Assembly (NCBI GenBank): GCA_964623635.1
Contig: CAZUUA010000005.1
Coordinates: 29,315 to 93,314 of the forward strand
Direction: 5' to 3'
DNA length: 64,000 nucleotides
Origin: UMGS1696 sp964623635
Lineage (GTDB): Bacteria; Bacillota; Clostridia; Oscillospirales; CAG-272
The notes under the pieces are model-generated. The model saw only the letters and a program-made list of their open reading frames with translations. It made no database searches and was not told the origin of the DNA. How positions within the stretch are numbered: position 1 is the stretch's first letter; each line of letters begins with the position of its first letter. Below are positions 32,321-40,670 of the stretch, piece by piece. The position numbers were made by a program, and so were the translations under genes.

Positions 32321-33256
32321 TTATTCCTTTGCGATCAGCTTTCCGGTCAGCGTACAGAACTCGGCGGTGGTCAGCTTTTCACCACGGACGTCCGGCCGCA
32401 GTCCCATGGCTTCCAGAGCAGCGGCGGTCACATCCTTGGGGTACTTGCCGGACAGGCTGTTGACCAGCGTCTTGCGTCTTTGACCGAATGCCATGCCGAT
32501 CACCTCCGACACAGCCGTACCAAAGGCATCGCAGGCGCTGTCCTCGGTGGGTGCATCCGGGTAGATCGCACGCAGTCCGCCGTGGGGCAAAATGGCGCAG
32601 ACCGCAGAGGATACCTTTGGGATCGGATAGAAGCAACCGGGAGACACGTCAAAAAGCTTCTCCGTATCGGCATGAAGACCAATGGCGGCACTGAGCGCAC
32701 CGTAGTCGTCCTTGGCACCGGGATCGGCACATATGCGGCGTGCGACCTCCAGCTGCACCATGACCGTGATACCGGCCAGCGGTACGGGTACAGAGGCAGG
32801 CCAGCTTTCCAGGATCCGCATGAGCACCGGCGTGGTGATGTAATACGGCAGGTTGGCGCAAATGGACACGGTCCCGCCGTCGGTCAGGATATCGCCGAAG
32901 TGTTCCTCTAAGAAGGCAGGCAGGTCGATGGTCATAAAGTCCTGGTTGACGACGGTCACGTTGTCGTATTCTTCCAGCACTTCATCCAACAGTGGCAGCA
33001 GACCGGTGTCGATCTCTACCGCCATCACCCGGTCGTACTGCTCTGCCAAAAAACGGGTCAGGGCACCTACACCGGGACCGATCTCCAACACGCCGGCCGG
33101 TTTGTCATAGGGTGCAAAGCCACGGGACATTTCGGCGATCCGCTGGGGAACACCGGGTTGGATCAGGAAATTCTGACCGAAGCCCTTTTTGGGTGCCAGA
33201 TCGTATCGGTCCAGCAGTTCCCGGAGGACCTTCGGGTTACAAACGTCAAACCTCAC
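32321..33256 (-). CDS. rsmA: 16S rRNA (adenine-1518/1519-N6) dimethyltransferase
   Basis: KsgA/RsmA dimethylates two adenosines in helix 45 of 16S rRNA during 30S maturation. The 311-residue protein has the start KKGFGQNFLI, the SAM-binding GVLEIGPGVGALTRFLA, the catalytic ANLPYYITTPVLM and the C-terminal FGQRRKTLVNSLSG. The ATG overlaps the stop of the upstream epimerase gene by 4 bases. Confidence 0.97.
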   Translation of the reverse strand: MRFDVCNPKVLRELLDRYDLAPKKGFGQNFLIQPGVPQRIAEMSRGFAPYDKPAGVLEIGPGVGALTRFLAEQYDRVMAVEIDTGLLPLLDEVLEEYDNVTVVNQDFMTIDLPAFLEEHFGDILTDGGTVSICANLPYYITTPVLMRILESWPASVPVPLAGITVMVQLEVARRICADPGAKDDYGALSAAIGLHADTEKLFDVSPGCFYPIPKVSSAVCAILPHGGLRAIYPDAPTEDSACDAFGTAVSEVIGMAFGQRRKTLVNSLSGKYPKDVTAAALEAMGLRPDVRGEKLTTAEFCTLTGKLIAKE

Positions 33257-34131
33257 AGCACCGTCACCCGATAGCCCACCGTATGGGATTCCCCAGGCTG
33301 CAGCGTCCGGGCATACTTTTTGCTCTTGGCATCGGTGGTCTCATCCGACGATGCAGGCAGACCATTCCACGGTTCCAAGCACAGGAAGGGCGAATGCTCA
33401 TCCGGTTCGCTCATGGTCCAAAGCCCCAGCGCAGACAGGCCGGTGAAGTCGAAATCCACGCCGTGGCCGGTCTTTTTGTGGATCAGCTGCACGTGTGCAT
33501 CCGGCAGATCCTGCACGATCAGGGTGTCGCCGGCAAAGGTCTCGTAGGACAGGTCTAAGGTGTTGTCGTGGATCTTATCCAGGTGCGGCAGATCCGGTGC
33601 CATCAGGCCGTTGTCGGTACCGGTAACGTAGGCGCCTTTGGCATTGCGGAACACCAGCTTGTAGTCCGAAAAATCGTCGCCGGGGAACATGGGGCAGCGG
33701 AAGCCGGGGTGACCACCGATGCAATAGGTCATGGGCTTTCTATCCCGGTTGGTCACGGTGAAGGAAGCGGAAAAACCACCCTCGGTCACGGCATATTCCA
33801 CCATCAACCGAAAACGGAACGGGAACATGGTCAGGGTCTCTTCGTCCTCACAAAGTGCAAGCTGTACTCTGGCCGGGGTCTGCAAAATGGGTGTGAACTC
33901 CTTTTCGATGGCAAAGCCGTGTTTGGGCATGGGATATTCTACCCCGCCGTGTGCCATCTTCAGATCCTTTGGCGTACAAACCACCGGAAACAGGATCGGT
34001 GCGTGTCTGTCCCAGAACTGGGGATCTCCGTTCCACAGGTATTCTACACCTTTGTAGCGAAAGGACAGCATCTCTCCGCCATATGTAGACAGGCAGGCCG
34101 AAGTGTCCCGGTTTTCTATGGTAAACTGCAT
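33253..34131 (-). CDS. Aldose 1-epimerase family protein (LacX-like)
   Basis: A 292-residue galactose-mutarotase-fold protein. It shows the LacX-type start FTIENRDTSACLSTYGGEMLSFRYKGVEYLW in outline, with the central GGHPGFRCP histidine motif and the C-terminal FLCLEPWNGLP, in which the glutamate is the likely base. It interconverts sugar anomers or binds phosphosugars. I chose the second ATG (34131), since GAGGT abuts the first. Its overlap with rsmA is unusual but clear. Confidence 0.85.
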   Translation of the reverse strand: MQFTIENRDTSACLSTYGGEMLSFRYKGVEYLWNGDPQFWDRHAPILFPVVCTPKDLKMAHGGVEYPMPKHGFAIEKEFTPILQTPARVQLALCEDEETLTMFPFRFRLMVEYAVTEGGFSASFTVTNRDRKPMTYCIGGHPGFRCPMFPGDDFSDYKLVFRNAKGAYVTGTDNGLMAPDLPHLDKIHDNTLDLSYETFAGDTLIVQDLPDAHVQLIHKKTGHGVDFDFTGLSALGLWTMSEPDEHSPFLCLEPWNGLPASSDETTDAKSKKYARTLQPGESHTVGYRVTVL

Positions 34132-34156
34132 GGTCATACCTCACATTTGAAATAAA

Positions 34157-34210
34157 AAGTAAGAGATAAGAGGTAAGATGGGATTCTTACGGCGTTCTTA
34201 TCTCTTACTT
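34157..34210 (-). terminator. AT-rich 15-bp inverted repeat after glyS
   Basis: AAGTAAGAGATAAGA (34157-34171) and TCTTATCTCTTACTT (34196-34210) are perfectly complementary, with a nested GTAAGA/TCTTAC in the loop. The minus strand then reads TTTTTATTT. It likely ends glyS transcription. Confidence 0.7.
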
Positions 34211-34221
34211 TGGATGCTCTA

Positions 34222-35631
34222 TTAGAAATCGATCCGGGCAGCGATGTAGGCTTCTACCGCATCGATGGGCATACGAACCTGCTCCATGGTATCTCTGTCA
34301 CGCACGGTCACGCAGCCGTCTTCTTCGGATTCAAAGTCGTAGCAGATGCAGAAGGGCGTACCGATCTCATCCTGTCTGCGGTATCTCTTGCCGATGGAAC
34401 CGGCGTCATCAAAGTCCACGTTGAACTTCTTCACCAGGTTGGCGAATACCTTTTCTTCGGCAGCGTCAGACAGCTTCTTGGACAGAGGCAGTACGGCAGC
34501 CTTTACGGGAGCCAGAGCCGGGTGCAGATGCAGGACCACACGCACATCGTTCTTTTCGGCGTCTACCACTTCTTCGTCATAGGCTTCTACCAGGAAGGCC
34601 AGTGCCACACGGTCTGCGCCCAGAGACGGTTCTACCACGTAGGGAATGAACTTTTCGCCGGTTTCCTGATCGAAGAATTCCATGGACTCGCCACTGGTGT
34701 TCTGGTGCTGGGTCAGGTCGTAGTCGGTTCTGTCGGCAATACCCCACAGCTCACCCCAGCCAAACGGGAACAGGAACTCGATGTCGGTGGTACCCTTGGA
34801 GTAGAAGCACAGCTCTTCCGGAGAGTGGTCACGGAGACGCAGGTCTTCTTCCCGCATACCCAGGTCATACAGCCACTGGGCGCAGAAGCCTCTCCAATAC
34901 TGGAACCATTCCATATCGGTGCCGGGCTTGCAGAAGAATTCCAGCTCCATCTGTTCGAATTCACGGGTACGGAACACGAAGTTACCGGGCGTGATCTCGT
35001 TCCGGAAGGACTTACCGATCTGGCCTACACCAAAGGGCATCTTCTTCCGGGTAGAACGAGCCACATTCTTAAAGTTTACAAAGATACCCTGTGCGGTCTC
35101 CGGACGGAGGTACACGGTGTTGGAGGAATCTTCGGTAACGCCGATGAAGGTCTTGAACATCAGGTTGAACTTCCGGATGCTGGTGAAGTCAGCGCTGCCG
35201 CAGTCCGGGCAAACGATGTGCTTTTCCTTGATGAAGTTGTACATTTCTTCATCGGACCAGCCGGCCGGGTTGATGTCTTCCTTATTCTGGAAGGCGTAGT
35301 CTTCGATGAGCTTGTCGGCTCTGTGACGGCTCTTGCACACCTTGCAGTCCATCAGGGGGTCAGAGAAACCGCCCAGGTGACCGGATGCCACCCACGTCTG
35401 GGGATTCATAATGATGGCAGAGTCCAGACCTACGTTGTACTTGCATTCGGTGACGAACTTCTTCCACCATGCCTTTTTTACGTTGTTCTTGAATTCCACA
35501 CCCAGCGGGCCGTAGTCCCAGGAGTTGGACAGACCGCCGTAGATCTCGGAGCCTGCAAAGATAAAGCCTCTGTTCTTACACAGCGCAACGATCTTATCCA
35601 TCGTCTTATCTGCATTGTTCATTCTTGCCAT
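34222..35631 (-). CDS. glyS: Glycyl-tRNA synthetase, single-chain class II type
   Basis: Charges tRNA-Gly. The 469-residue protein is the dimeric eukaryote-like form and starts with VALCKNRGFIFAGSEIYGG. Class II motif 2 is in FRNEITPGNFVFRTREFEQMELEFF and motif 3 in EPSLGADRVALAFL. A zinc-finger-like pair (CKVCKS, CPDCGS) lies in the insertion, and the C-terminal anticodon-binding domain is present. AAAGGAAA lies before the ATG. Many clostridial glyS genes have a T-box leader; the 49-base gap upstream is too short for one, so glyS is probably read from the upstream gene's promoter. tRNA-Gly(CCC) lies at 40.4 kb. Confidence 0.96.
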   Translation of the reverse strand: MARMNNADKTMDKIVALCKNRGFIFAGSEIYGGLSNSWDYGPLGVEFKNNVKKAWWKKFVTECKYNVGLDSAIIMNPQTWVASGHLGGFSDPLMDCKVCKSRHRADKLIEDYAFQNKEDINPAGWSDEEMYNFIKEKHIVCPDCGSADFTSIRKFNLMFKTFIGVTEDSSNTVYLRPETAQGIFVNFKNVARSTRKKMPFGVGQIGKSFRNEITPGNFVFRTREFEQMELEFFCKPGTDMEWFQYWRGFCAQWLYDLGMREEDLRLRDHSPEELCFYSKGTTDIEFLFPFGWGELWGIADRTDYDLTQHQNTSGESMEFFDQETGEKFIPYVVEPSLGADRVALAFLVEAYDEEVVDAEKNDVRVVLHLHPALAPVKAAVLPLSKKLSDAAEEKVFANLVKKFNVDFDDAGSIGKRYRRQDEIGTPFCICYDFESEEDGCVTVRDRDTMEQVRMPIDAVEAYIAARIDF

Positions 35632-35680
35632 GATGGTGTTTCCTTTCGATATATAGGGATTTTGTTTTTCTGTATTGGAT

Positions 35681-36910
35681 TCACTGCCCTGCTTCCGTTT
35701 CCTCGGCTTTCACCGGGTAGCGATAGGGTAGAAAGGTCTTGATGGCGGTCTTGATATTGGGATTGAAATAGGCATCTACGTTTTCCGTAGCGGTCACATA
35801 GCTGCCGGGATAAGCGATCACTTCCACGGTGAAATCCTTTGCCGCATGGAGCAGCTCATACACGGTGTCCACGTCGTCTACGGTGAAGTTGGATTCCAGG
35901 ATGGGTGTTGCCGGTTCGGTACGCACGGTGCCGTCGGACAGCCAGGTCTTGGTGGCGCTTTCCGCTTTCGACAGGATGAGCAGTCCTTCCATGGTGGAGC
36001 GGAACTCAGCACTGTCCATATCGCAGAGCTTTGCCATATAGGACTGGGCGATGCTGACCGAATAGTTGCCTTTGGCTTCGATATCCGGGCTGGAACGCTC
36101 CTTCATGGTGTTCATGATGTTGGAAGCGTATTGGTTGAATTCCAGGGAACCGGCAGACAGCACCAGCGAATTCTCGTAGTGATCCACCACTTCTTCGCCT
36201 TGCTCGTTGGTACGGCTACGTGTGTTTTCCGAACGGGTGGTATGGATGTTGCCCTCGGCGTAGATATCCTTGGGATTGTTCACCCAGACCGTACCCAGCA
36301 GGGACAAAAATTCGTCAAAGTTGTAGCCGTCCAGCAGGAAGGTGTAATCCACGGCGATACCGGTCAGGGACGTGACGTATTCGCCGATGCGCTGGTAGCC
36401 GTAGTATTCGTACACTTCCCCAAGCGTATGGTAGCCAGTGGAGGTGAACACTCTGGTCTCCGGGGTGATGTAGGTGTAAGTGACCTGCCGCCGCTCCTTG
36501 TCCATACGGATCAGCACGATGGAGGTGGCACGCTTTTCACGATAGGCTTTGGAAAGAATGCCGTAGGAATCCGATGCGGTCTGGAAGGAGTTGATCTGGC
36601 CTCTCAGAGTGTCCACAGCCGGTGTGTAGTCGTCAAACAGATCGGGACGATAGCTGGACGCGACCACCACAAAGGAGAAGCTGTCTCCCGGAATCTCGTC
36701 TTCTATAGGCTGGTCTATCGCCGGAGTTTCCTCGGTGCCATCGGACTGGGCGGTCTCATGGGTCTTGATGCTTTCCAGTGCGGCGTCCTCATCGTCCAAA
36801 ATATCGCCGACGGTGGCCGTAACAAACTGGGTAGCAAAATAGGCAATGACGCCAAATATCGCAGCAGCGATCAGCAGCGTGACAAAAAAGTTCTTAAATG
36901 CGGATAACAT
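35681..36910 (-). CDS. Divergent LytR-CpsA-Psr (LCP) family protein
   Basis: A 409-residue protein with one N-terminal membrane helix (FFVTLLIAAAIFGVIAYFA) and an outside domain. Strands resembling the LCP core are visible: ATSIVLIRMDKERRQVTYTYITPETRV and VDYTFLLDGYNFDEFLSLLGTVWVNNP, equivalents of the usual D-x-I-x-L-V-R...P-R-D and GGV regions. The PRD arginine is replaced (ITPET), so phosphotransfer activity is doubtful. LCP enzymes attach polymers to peptidoglycan. GGGAGAG precedes the ATG at 36910. It lies 49 bases upstream of glyS. Confidence 0.65.
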   Translation of the reverse strand: MLSAFKNFFVTLLIAAAIFGVIAYFATQFVTATVGDILDDEDAALESIKTHETAQSDGTEETPAIDQPIEDEIPGDSFSFVVVASSYRPDLFDDYTPAVDTLRGQINSFQTASDSYGILSKAYREKRATSIVLIRMDKERRQVTYTYITPETRVFTSTGYHTLGEVYEYYGYQRIGEYVTSLTGIAVDYTFLLDGYNFDEFLSLLGTVWVNNPKDIYAEGNIHTTRSENTRSRTNEQGEEVVDHYENSLVLSAGSLEFNQYASNIMNTMKERSSPDIEAKGNYSVSIAQSYMAKLCDMDSAEFRSTMEGLLILSKAESATKTWLSDGTVRTEPATPILESNFTVDDVDTVYELLHAAKDFTVEVIAYPGSYVTATENVDAYFNPNIKTAIKTFLPYRYPVKAEETEAGQ

Positions 36911-36988
36911 GGGTACTCTCCCATCTGCCTCGTCGTTCTTTGCTGCAGTAAAATACCGCAAAATAGAATACGGGAAATTATACCTTAT

Positions 36989-37017
36989 ATTATACAGGAA
37001 AAGCTATGAAATTTCAA
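36989..37017 (-). promoter_or_regulatory. Promoter of the LCP-glyS unit
   Basis: TTGAAA (37012-37017), 17 bases, TATAAT (36989-36994). Confidence 0.8.
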
Positions 37018-37071
37018 TAGGCAGACTGAAAATAGTCTGTGACAGAATTATAGATTCTTTTGTTCTCTACG

Positions 37072-37100
37072 ACAAAAAAGAGCGTATGCACGCTCCTTTT
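37072..37100 (-). terminator. Terminator of the kinase gene
   Basis: GGAGCG and CGCTCT form a short GC stem with a TGCATA loop, followed on the minus strand by TTTTTTGT. Confidence 0.8.
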
Positions 37101-37110
37101 GTATATGGGA

Positions 37111-38187
37111 TCAGGATTCATTTTGGATCACGTACCGGCAGCGCTCTGCCACGTGCTTTTCCCGGAAATACCGGTTCTCCATGGGGATCCAGATATTGCG
37201 GAACTTCTCTGCCATTTTTGCACCGTTTCGTTGGGTGATCCGCTGCATTTGCTCTGCCGGTGTCACGTGTAAAAATACGGTCACATCGGCATAGCGGCCA
37301 AACTGTGGGTGCATAGCATAGGAGCCTTCCACGATCCGCACCGGACACACGGGCACCGCTTGGGTCGTGGTGACCGCCATCCGGGAGCAGTCGAACACAC
37401 CGTAGGAGAATGCTTCTCCCGTCTGCAGACCCGGCAGCACCTCTGTGGCGAAACGCTCGTAATCCACGTTGCCACCAGCCTCGGCCAATCGTGCAGCCGT
37501 GCGTTTTTCCGGCGGCAGAAAGAAGTCGTCCATGGAGATTGCCGTGCCGCTTGTCAAACCTGCCAAAAGCGATGCCAGTGTACTTTTCCCGGCGCCTGCC
37601 ATACCATCAATGGCCACCACCGCACGTCCTTTCTTCGCCAGGAAGCGGTATATGGCACCGATGGGAGCAAGGTACGGTACGAACTCTCGACGCACGATCC
37701 GATACGCCGGGTGGTACGCCTGTCTGTAGGTCTCGCTATGGCTGACCATGGGCATACCACAGGCTTCGTAGGTCCGCAGGTAATCTTCCAGCTCTGCAGC
37801 GGAAAAGGGCAGGTAGCCGTCTGTGCAGCCTTTGCGCAGTGCATCCAGTGTCTTTTGAAAATCGTCCTTGTTGCCGTGTACCATATCGGCGGAGCGGCAG
37901 AACAGTGCATTCACAGCTTCCAAGGGCAGGACATCGGGATCCAGTGCCGCCAAATGCAGCCGCACCAGACCACCGCCGATCTCCTCGATAAGAGGCGTAT
38001 CGGTTTGTCCGGCCTCCTTCGGCAGCGCTTTGTATTCGCTTACTAGCCTTGTACACGCTGCTTTTGGATCCGGGATCATATGCCCGCCGCCGAACACGCT
38101 CTGGTACGCCAGCTTTACCGCATCCTGAGGTGTCATTTGCCGATACCGCCGGGCATGGATGCGCAGGATCCGCAGGAAATCTTCCAT
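37111..38187 (-). CDS. Uridine-kinase-like P-loop protein with an extra N-terminal domain
   Basis: A 358-residue fusion. Residues 1-175 form a helical domain I do not recognise (MTPQDAVKLAYQSVFGGGH, then DMVHGNKDDFQKTLDALRKG). Residues 180-358 are a nucleoside/phosphoribulokinase-type P-loop domain with Walker A GMAGAGKST and the substrate motif SMDDFFLP. The lid-like RITQRNG segment follows. Likely phosphorylates a nucleoside, pantothenate-like or sugar hydroxyl; which one is unknown. I chose ATG 38187 with AGGAGT upstream. It follows the acyl-CoA ligase by 50 bases and may share its T-box transcript. Confidence 0.75.
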   Translation of the reverse strand: MEDFLRILRIHARRYRQMTPQDAVKLAYQSVFGGGHMIPDPKAACTRLVSEYKALPKEAGQTDTPLIEEIGGGLVRLHLAALDPDVLPLEAVNALFCRSADMVHGNKDDFQKTLDALRKGCTDGYLPFSAAELEDYLRTYEACGMPMVSHSETYRQAYHPAYRIVRREFVPYLAPIGAIYRFLAKKGRAVVAIDGMAGAGKSTLASLLAGLTSGTAISMDDFFLPPEKRTAARLAEAGGNVDYERFATEVLPGLQTGEAFSYGVFDCSRMAVTTTQAVPVCPVRIVEGSYAMHPQFGRYADVTVFLHVTPAEQMQRITQRNGAKMAEKFRNIWIPMENRYFREKHVAERCRYVIQNES

Positions 38188-38237
38188 AGTTACTCCTAAT
38201 GTTTCGGGATCGTGTACACCCAAGGGGTCGATCCGTT

Positions 38238-39872
38238 TTACTTTGTGGTCTGTGCTTCTACCAGCCGCTTGCCGCAGTAGATCTCCCGCAGCTTGGGCTT
38301 TTCGATCTTGCCGGTGGGGTTCCGGGGCACGTCAGCGAAAATGATCCTCCGGGGTCTCTTGTACCGCGGCAGCTCATGGCAGAAGGCTTCGATCTCTTCC
38401 TCCGTGCAGGTCATATCGGGCTTGATCTCGATGATGGCGGCAGCGATCTCACCCAGACGATCATCCGGCAGACCGATGACAGCGCAGTCCTTGATCTTGT
38501 CGTGCTTCCGGAGAAAATCTTCGATCTGCACCGGGTACAGGTTTTCGCCGCCGGTGATGATCACGTCCTTCTTCCGGTCCACCAGGTAGATGAAGCCGTC
38601 TGCGTCACGCTTAGCCATGTCGCCGGTGTACAGCCAACCGTCCCTCAGAATTTCGGCGGTCGCTTCGGGGTTCCGGTAGTAGCACTTCATGACGCCGGGA
38701 CCCTTGACGATCAGCTCACCCACATCTTCCCCTTCCACAGGCGTTCCGTCGGGCTTGACGATCTTGGCTTCCCACAGGTAACCGGGCACACCGATGGCAC
38801 CCACCTTGGCGATATTCTCCACACCCAAATGGACGCAACCGGGACCGATAGATTCCGACAGGCCATAGTTGGTGTCGTACTGATGGTTGGGGAAGACCTT
38901 CTCCCACCGCTTGATCAGGGACGGCGGCACCGGCTGGGCACCGATGTGCATCAGTCTCCACTGGTCCAGATGGTAGTCTTCCAGGTGGATGTCCCCACGG
39001 TCGATGGCGTCCAAGATGTCCTGTGCCCACGGTACCAGCAGCCACACGATGGTGCAATGCTCGCTGGACACGGCACGGAGGATCCAATCGGGACGCACGC
39101 CACGGAGGATCACAGCCCTGGAGCCGGACAGCAGAGAGCCGAACCAATGCATCTTGGCACCGGTGTGGTACAGCGGCGGAATGCACAGGAACACATCGTC
39201 GTGGGTCTGCCCATGGTGATGCTGCTCGGTACGGCAGGAATTGATCAGGGAACGGTGGGCGTGCAGGATGGCCTTGGGGAAGCCGGTGGTGCCGGAGGAG
39301 AAGTAGATGGCGGCATCGTCGTCCTCGGTCAGATCCACAGCCGGTGCGATAGAGGAGCAGTAGTTCACCAGTATATCGTAGCTGTCGGCAAAATCGGGTT
39401 TGTTTTCACCTACATAGAAGTAATCCTTCACGCCGGGGAGCTGATCGTGGACAGACTCCACACGATCGATGAATTCCTCGCCGAACACCAGCACATCCGC
39501 TTCGGCCAGGTCGGCGCAGTACCGGATCTCTTCGCCGGTGTAGCGATAGTTCATGGGGACGGCCAGCGCACCGGTCTTCAGCACGCCAAAATAGATGGGC
39601 AGCCATTCCAGGCAGTTCATCAGCAGGATGGCGACCTTGTCACCCTTTTTGATATTTCGAGTCAACAGCAGGTTGGCGAAGCGGTTGGCCTTGGTGTCGA
39701 ATTCCTTCCAGGTCATTTCTCTACGGTACTTGCCGCCGTTGCCTGCTTCGATCAGAGAAAACTCACGCCAGGTCAGATTGGGGTCTGGTTCGGACGCCGG
39801 ATTGACCTCCACCAATGCAACCTCGTTAGGGTATAATTTTGCATTTTTTTCCAGTAAATCGGTAATAACCAT
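38238..39872 (-). CDS. AMP-forming acyl/aryl-CoA ligase under a T-box
   Basis: A 544-residue class I adenylate-forming enzyme, which activates a carboxylic acid with ATP and couples it to CoA. Motifs in order: P-loop YFSSGTTGFPKAIL, YGLSESIG (A5), GWLYTGDMAKRDADGF (A7), DRKKDVIITGGENLYP (A8) and the catalytic lysine in NPTGKIEKPKL (A10). The substrate pocket cannot be read. Start MVITDLLEKN at 39872, with GAGAGAG upstream; longer readings enter the T-box. The T-box leader has a tyrosine specifier, so expression should rise when Tyr-tRNA is uncharged. This suggests an aromatic acid substrate. Confidence 0.88.
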   Translation of the reverse strand: MVITDLLEKNAKLYPNEVALVEVNPASEPDPNLTWREFSLIEAGNGGKYRREMTWKEFDTKANRFANLLLTRNIKKGDKVAILLMNCLEWLPIYFGVLKTGALAVPMNYRYTGEEIRYCADLAEADVLVFGEEFIDRVESVHDQLPGVKDYFYVGENKPDFADSYDILVNYCSSIAPAVDLTEDDDAAIYFSSGTTGFPKAILHAHRSLINSCRTEQHHHGQTHDDVFLCIPPLYHTGAKMHWFGSLLSGSRAVILRGVRPDWILRAVSSEHCTIVWLLVPWAQDILDAIDRGDIHLEDYHLDQWRLMHIGAQPVPPSLIKRWEKVFPNHQYDTNYGLSESIGPGCVHLGVENIAKVGAIGVPGYLWEAKIVKPDGTPVEGEDVGELIVKGPGVMKCYYRNPEATAEILRDGWLYTGDMAKRDADGFIYLVDRKKDVIITGGENLYPVQIEDFLRKHDKIKDCAVIGLPDDRLGEIAAAIIEIKPDMTCTEEEIEAFCHELPRYKRPRRIIFADVPRNPTGKIEKPKLREIYCGKRLVEAQTTK

Positions 39873-39937
39873 ATTCTCTCTCCATGCATTTAGAATTTTC
39901 GTATGCGCAGCAGGCGCACACATTGATCTGCAGGGAT

Positions 39938-40223
39938 AAAAAAACGCCCCCTGCAATCCCATACAGAGGACGGTAAAATACCGTGGTACCACCTCATTTT
40001 GTCCACTTCTTTGCAGAAGAAGACCTCATGGGGCACATCCGAATGCCCCTGTCCGATAACGGGAACGCCCGTCACAGCCTACTGAGTGCATCATTTCACG
40101 GCACTGTTGGGTGCGCTGCTTCTGGAATGTATTCCGTCCTTCTGTCCCCACCGACTCGCACCACCCGTCGGTTCTCTGGGAGGACACAAGAAAAAACGTA
40201 CTTGTTTCCGATCATTGCATGTA
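39938..40223 (-). promoter_or_regulatory. T-box riboswitch leader, predicted tyrosine specifier (UAC)
   Basis: A leader of about 285 bases before the acyl-CoA ligase. Stem I has an AGAGA internal bulge, the apical GGGTGGTGCGAG region (ACCGAC/GTCGGT stem), and a specifier loop read as GGAA-UAC-A-UUCC with UAC at 40129-40131. The lower stem GGAA/UUCC pairs 40206-40209 with 40124-40127. The T-box sequence AGGTGGTACCACGG is at 39981-39994. The terminator CGTCCTCTG...GCAGGGGGCG plus seven Ts is at 39938-39972. UAC codes for Tyr, by alignment with the position of GGC in the glyQS leader. The T-box is certain; the specifier is strongly inferred. Confidence 0.9.
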
Positions 40224-40229
40224 TAGGAA

Positions 40230-40258
40230 AGTATAGCACAGCAGGACGTGTTTGTCAA
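40230..40258 (-). promoter_or_regulatory. T-box transcript promoter
   Basis: TTGACA (40253-40258), 17 bases, TATACT (40230-40235). Confidence 0.9.
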
Positions 40259-40302
40259 GAGGATTTTTGCATTTTTATGAGAGAAATTTTGGAGTGCATA
40301 CG

Positions 40303-40374
40303 CAAAAAAGCAGATGACGGGATGTCGAACGGGTTCGATTCCCGTCTGTAAATACAAAAAAGCAGATGACGGGA
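40303..40374. repeat. Partial inverted and direct copies of the tRNA-Gly 3' end
   Basis: A 20-bp direct repeat ending in GCAGATGACGGGA occurs at 40303-40322 and 40355-40374; the second copy is the 3' end of tRNA-Gly and its flank. Between them, GGGTTCGATTCCCGTC (40331-40346) is the same tRNA end in reverse orientation. Together they form a palindrome GACGGGA-TG-TCGAAC-GG-GTTCGA-T-TCCCGTC at 40316-40346. No complete second tRNA is present. Confidence 0.85.
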
Positions 40375-40431
40375 ATCGAACCCGCATATTCAGCTTGGGA
40401 AGCTGATGTTCTACCACTGAACTACATCTGC
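40361..40431 (-). tRNA. tRNA-Gly (anticodon CCC)
   Basis: A 71-base gene starting GCAGATGTAGTTCAGTGG. The anticodon stem TCAGC/GCTGA holds the loop TTCCCAA, giving anticodon CCC. The T arm contains GGTTCGATTCC. CCA is not encoded. It follows tRNA-Leu(TAG) by 20 bases and shares its promoter. Confidence 0.96.
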
Positions 40432-40451
40432 ATATATGGACATTCTATGGA

Positions 40452-40531
40452 TGCGGGTAACAGGGGTCGAACCTGCACGGTTTCCCGCAGGATCCTAAAT
40501 CCTGTGCGTCTGCCAATTCCGCCATACCCGC
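40452..40531 (-). tRNA. tRNA-Leu (anticodon TAG)
   Basis: An 80-base gene starting GCGGGTATGGCGGAATTGG. The anticodon stem CAGGA/TCCTG holds the loop TTTAGGA, so the anticodon is TAG. The variable arm is CGGGAAACCG. CCA is not encoded. First gene of a two-tRNA unit. Confidence 0.96.
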
Positions 40532-40550
40532 TTGTTTCCGCTTGCCCTAT

Positions 40551-40579
40551 ATGGTACCACATCCATCCGAATTTGTCAA
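40551..40579 (-). promoter_or_regulatory. Promoter of the tRNA-Leu(TAG)-tRNA-Gly unit
   Basis: TTGACA (40574-40579), 17 bases, TACCAT (40551-40556). Confidence 0.75.
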
Positions 40580-40670
40580 GAGGTTTTTGCAAATTTATCC
40601 GAAAAAATCTTTTCGCACGCACACTTGGCATTATATAGTTCCCTTCCTGAAAAAACAATTTCATAACGGA

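Noticed and set aside
35632..35680. T-box leader for glyS
   Set aside because: Only 49 bases separate glyS from the upstream gene; no T-box sequence is present there.
34210..35742. 510-codon plus-strand frame opposite glyS
   Set aside because: Shadow of the highly conserved glycyl-tRNA synthetase on the other strand; no motifs of its own.
40303..40531. Attachment site of an integrated element at the tRNA genes
   Set aside because: No integrase, excisionase or phage genes and no flanking element in the window; only a short tRNA-end relic is present.
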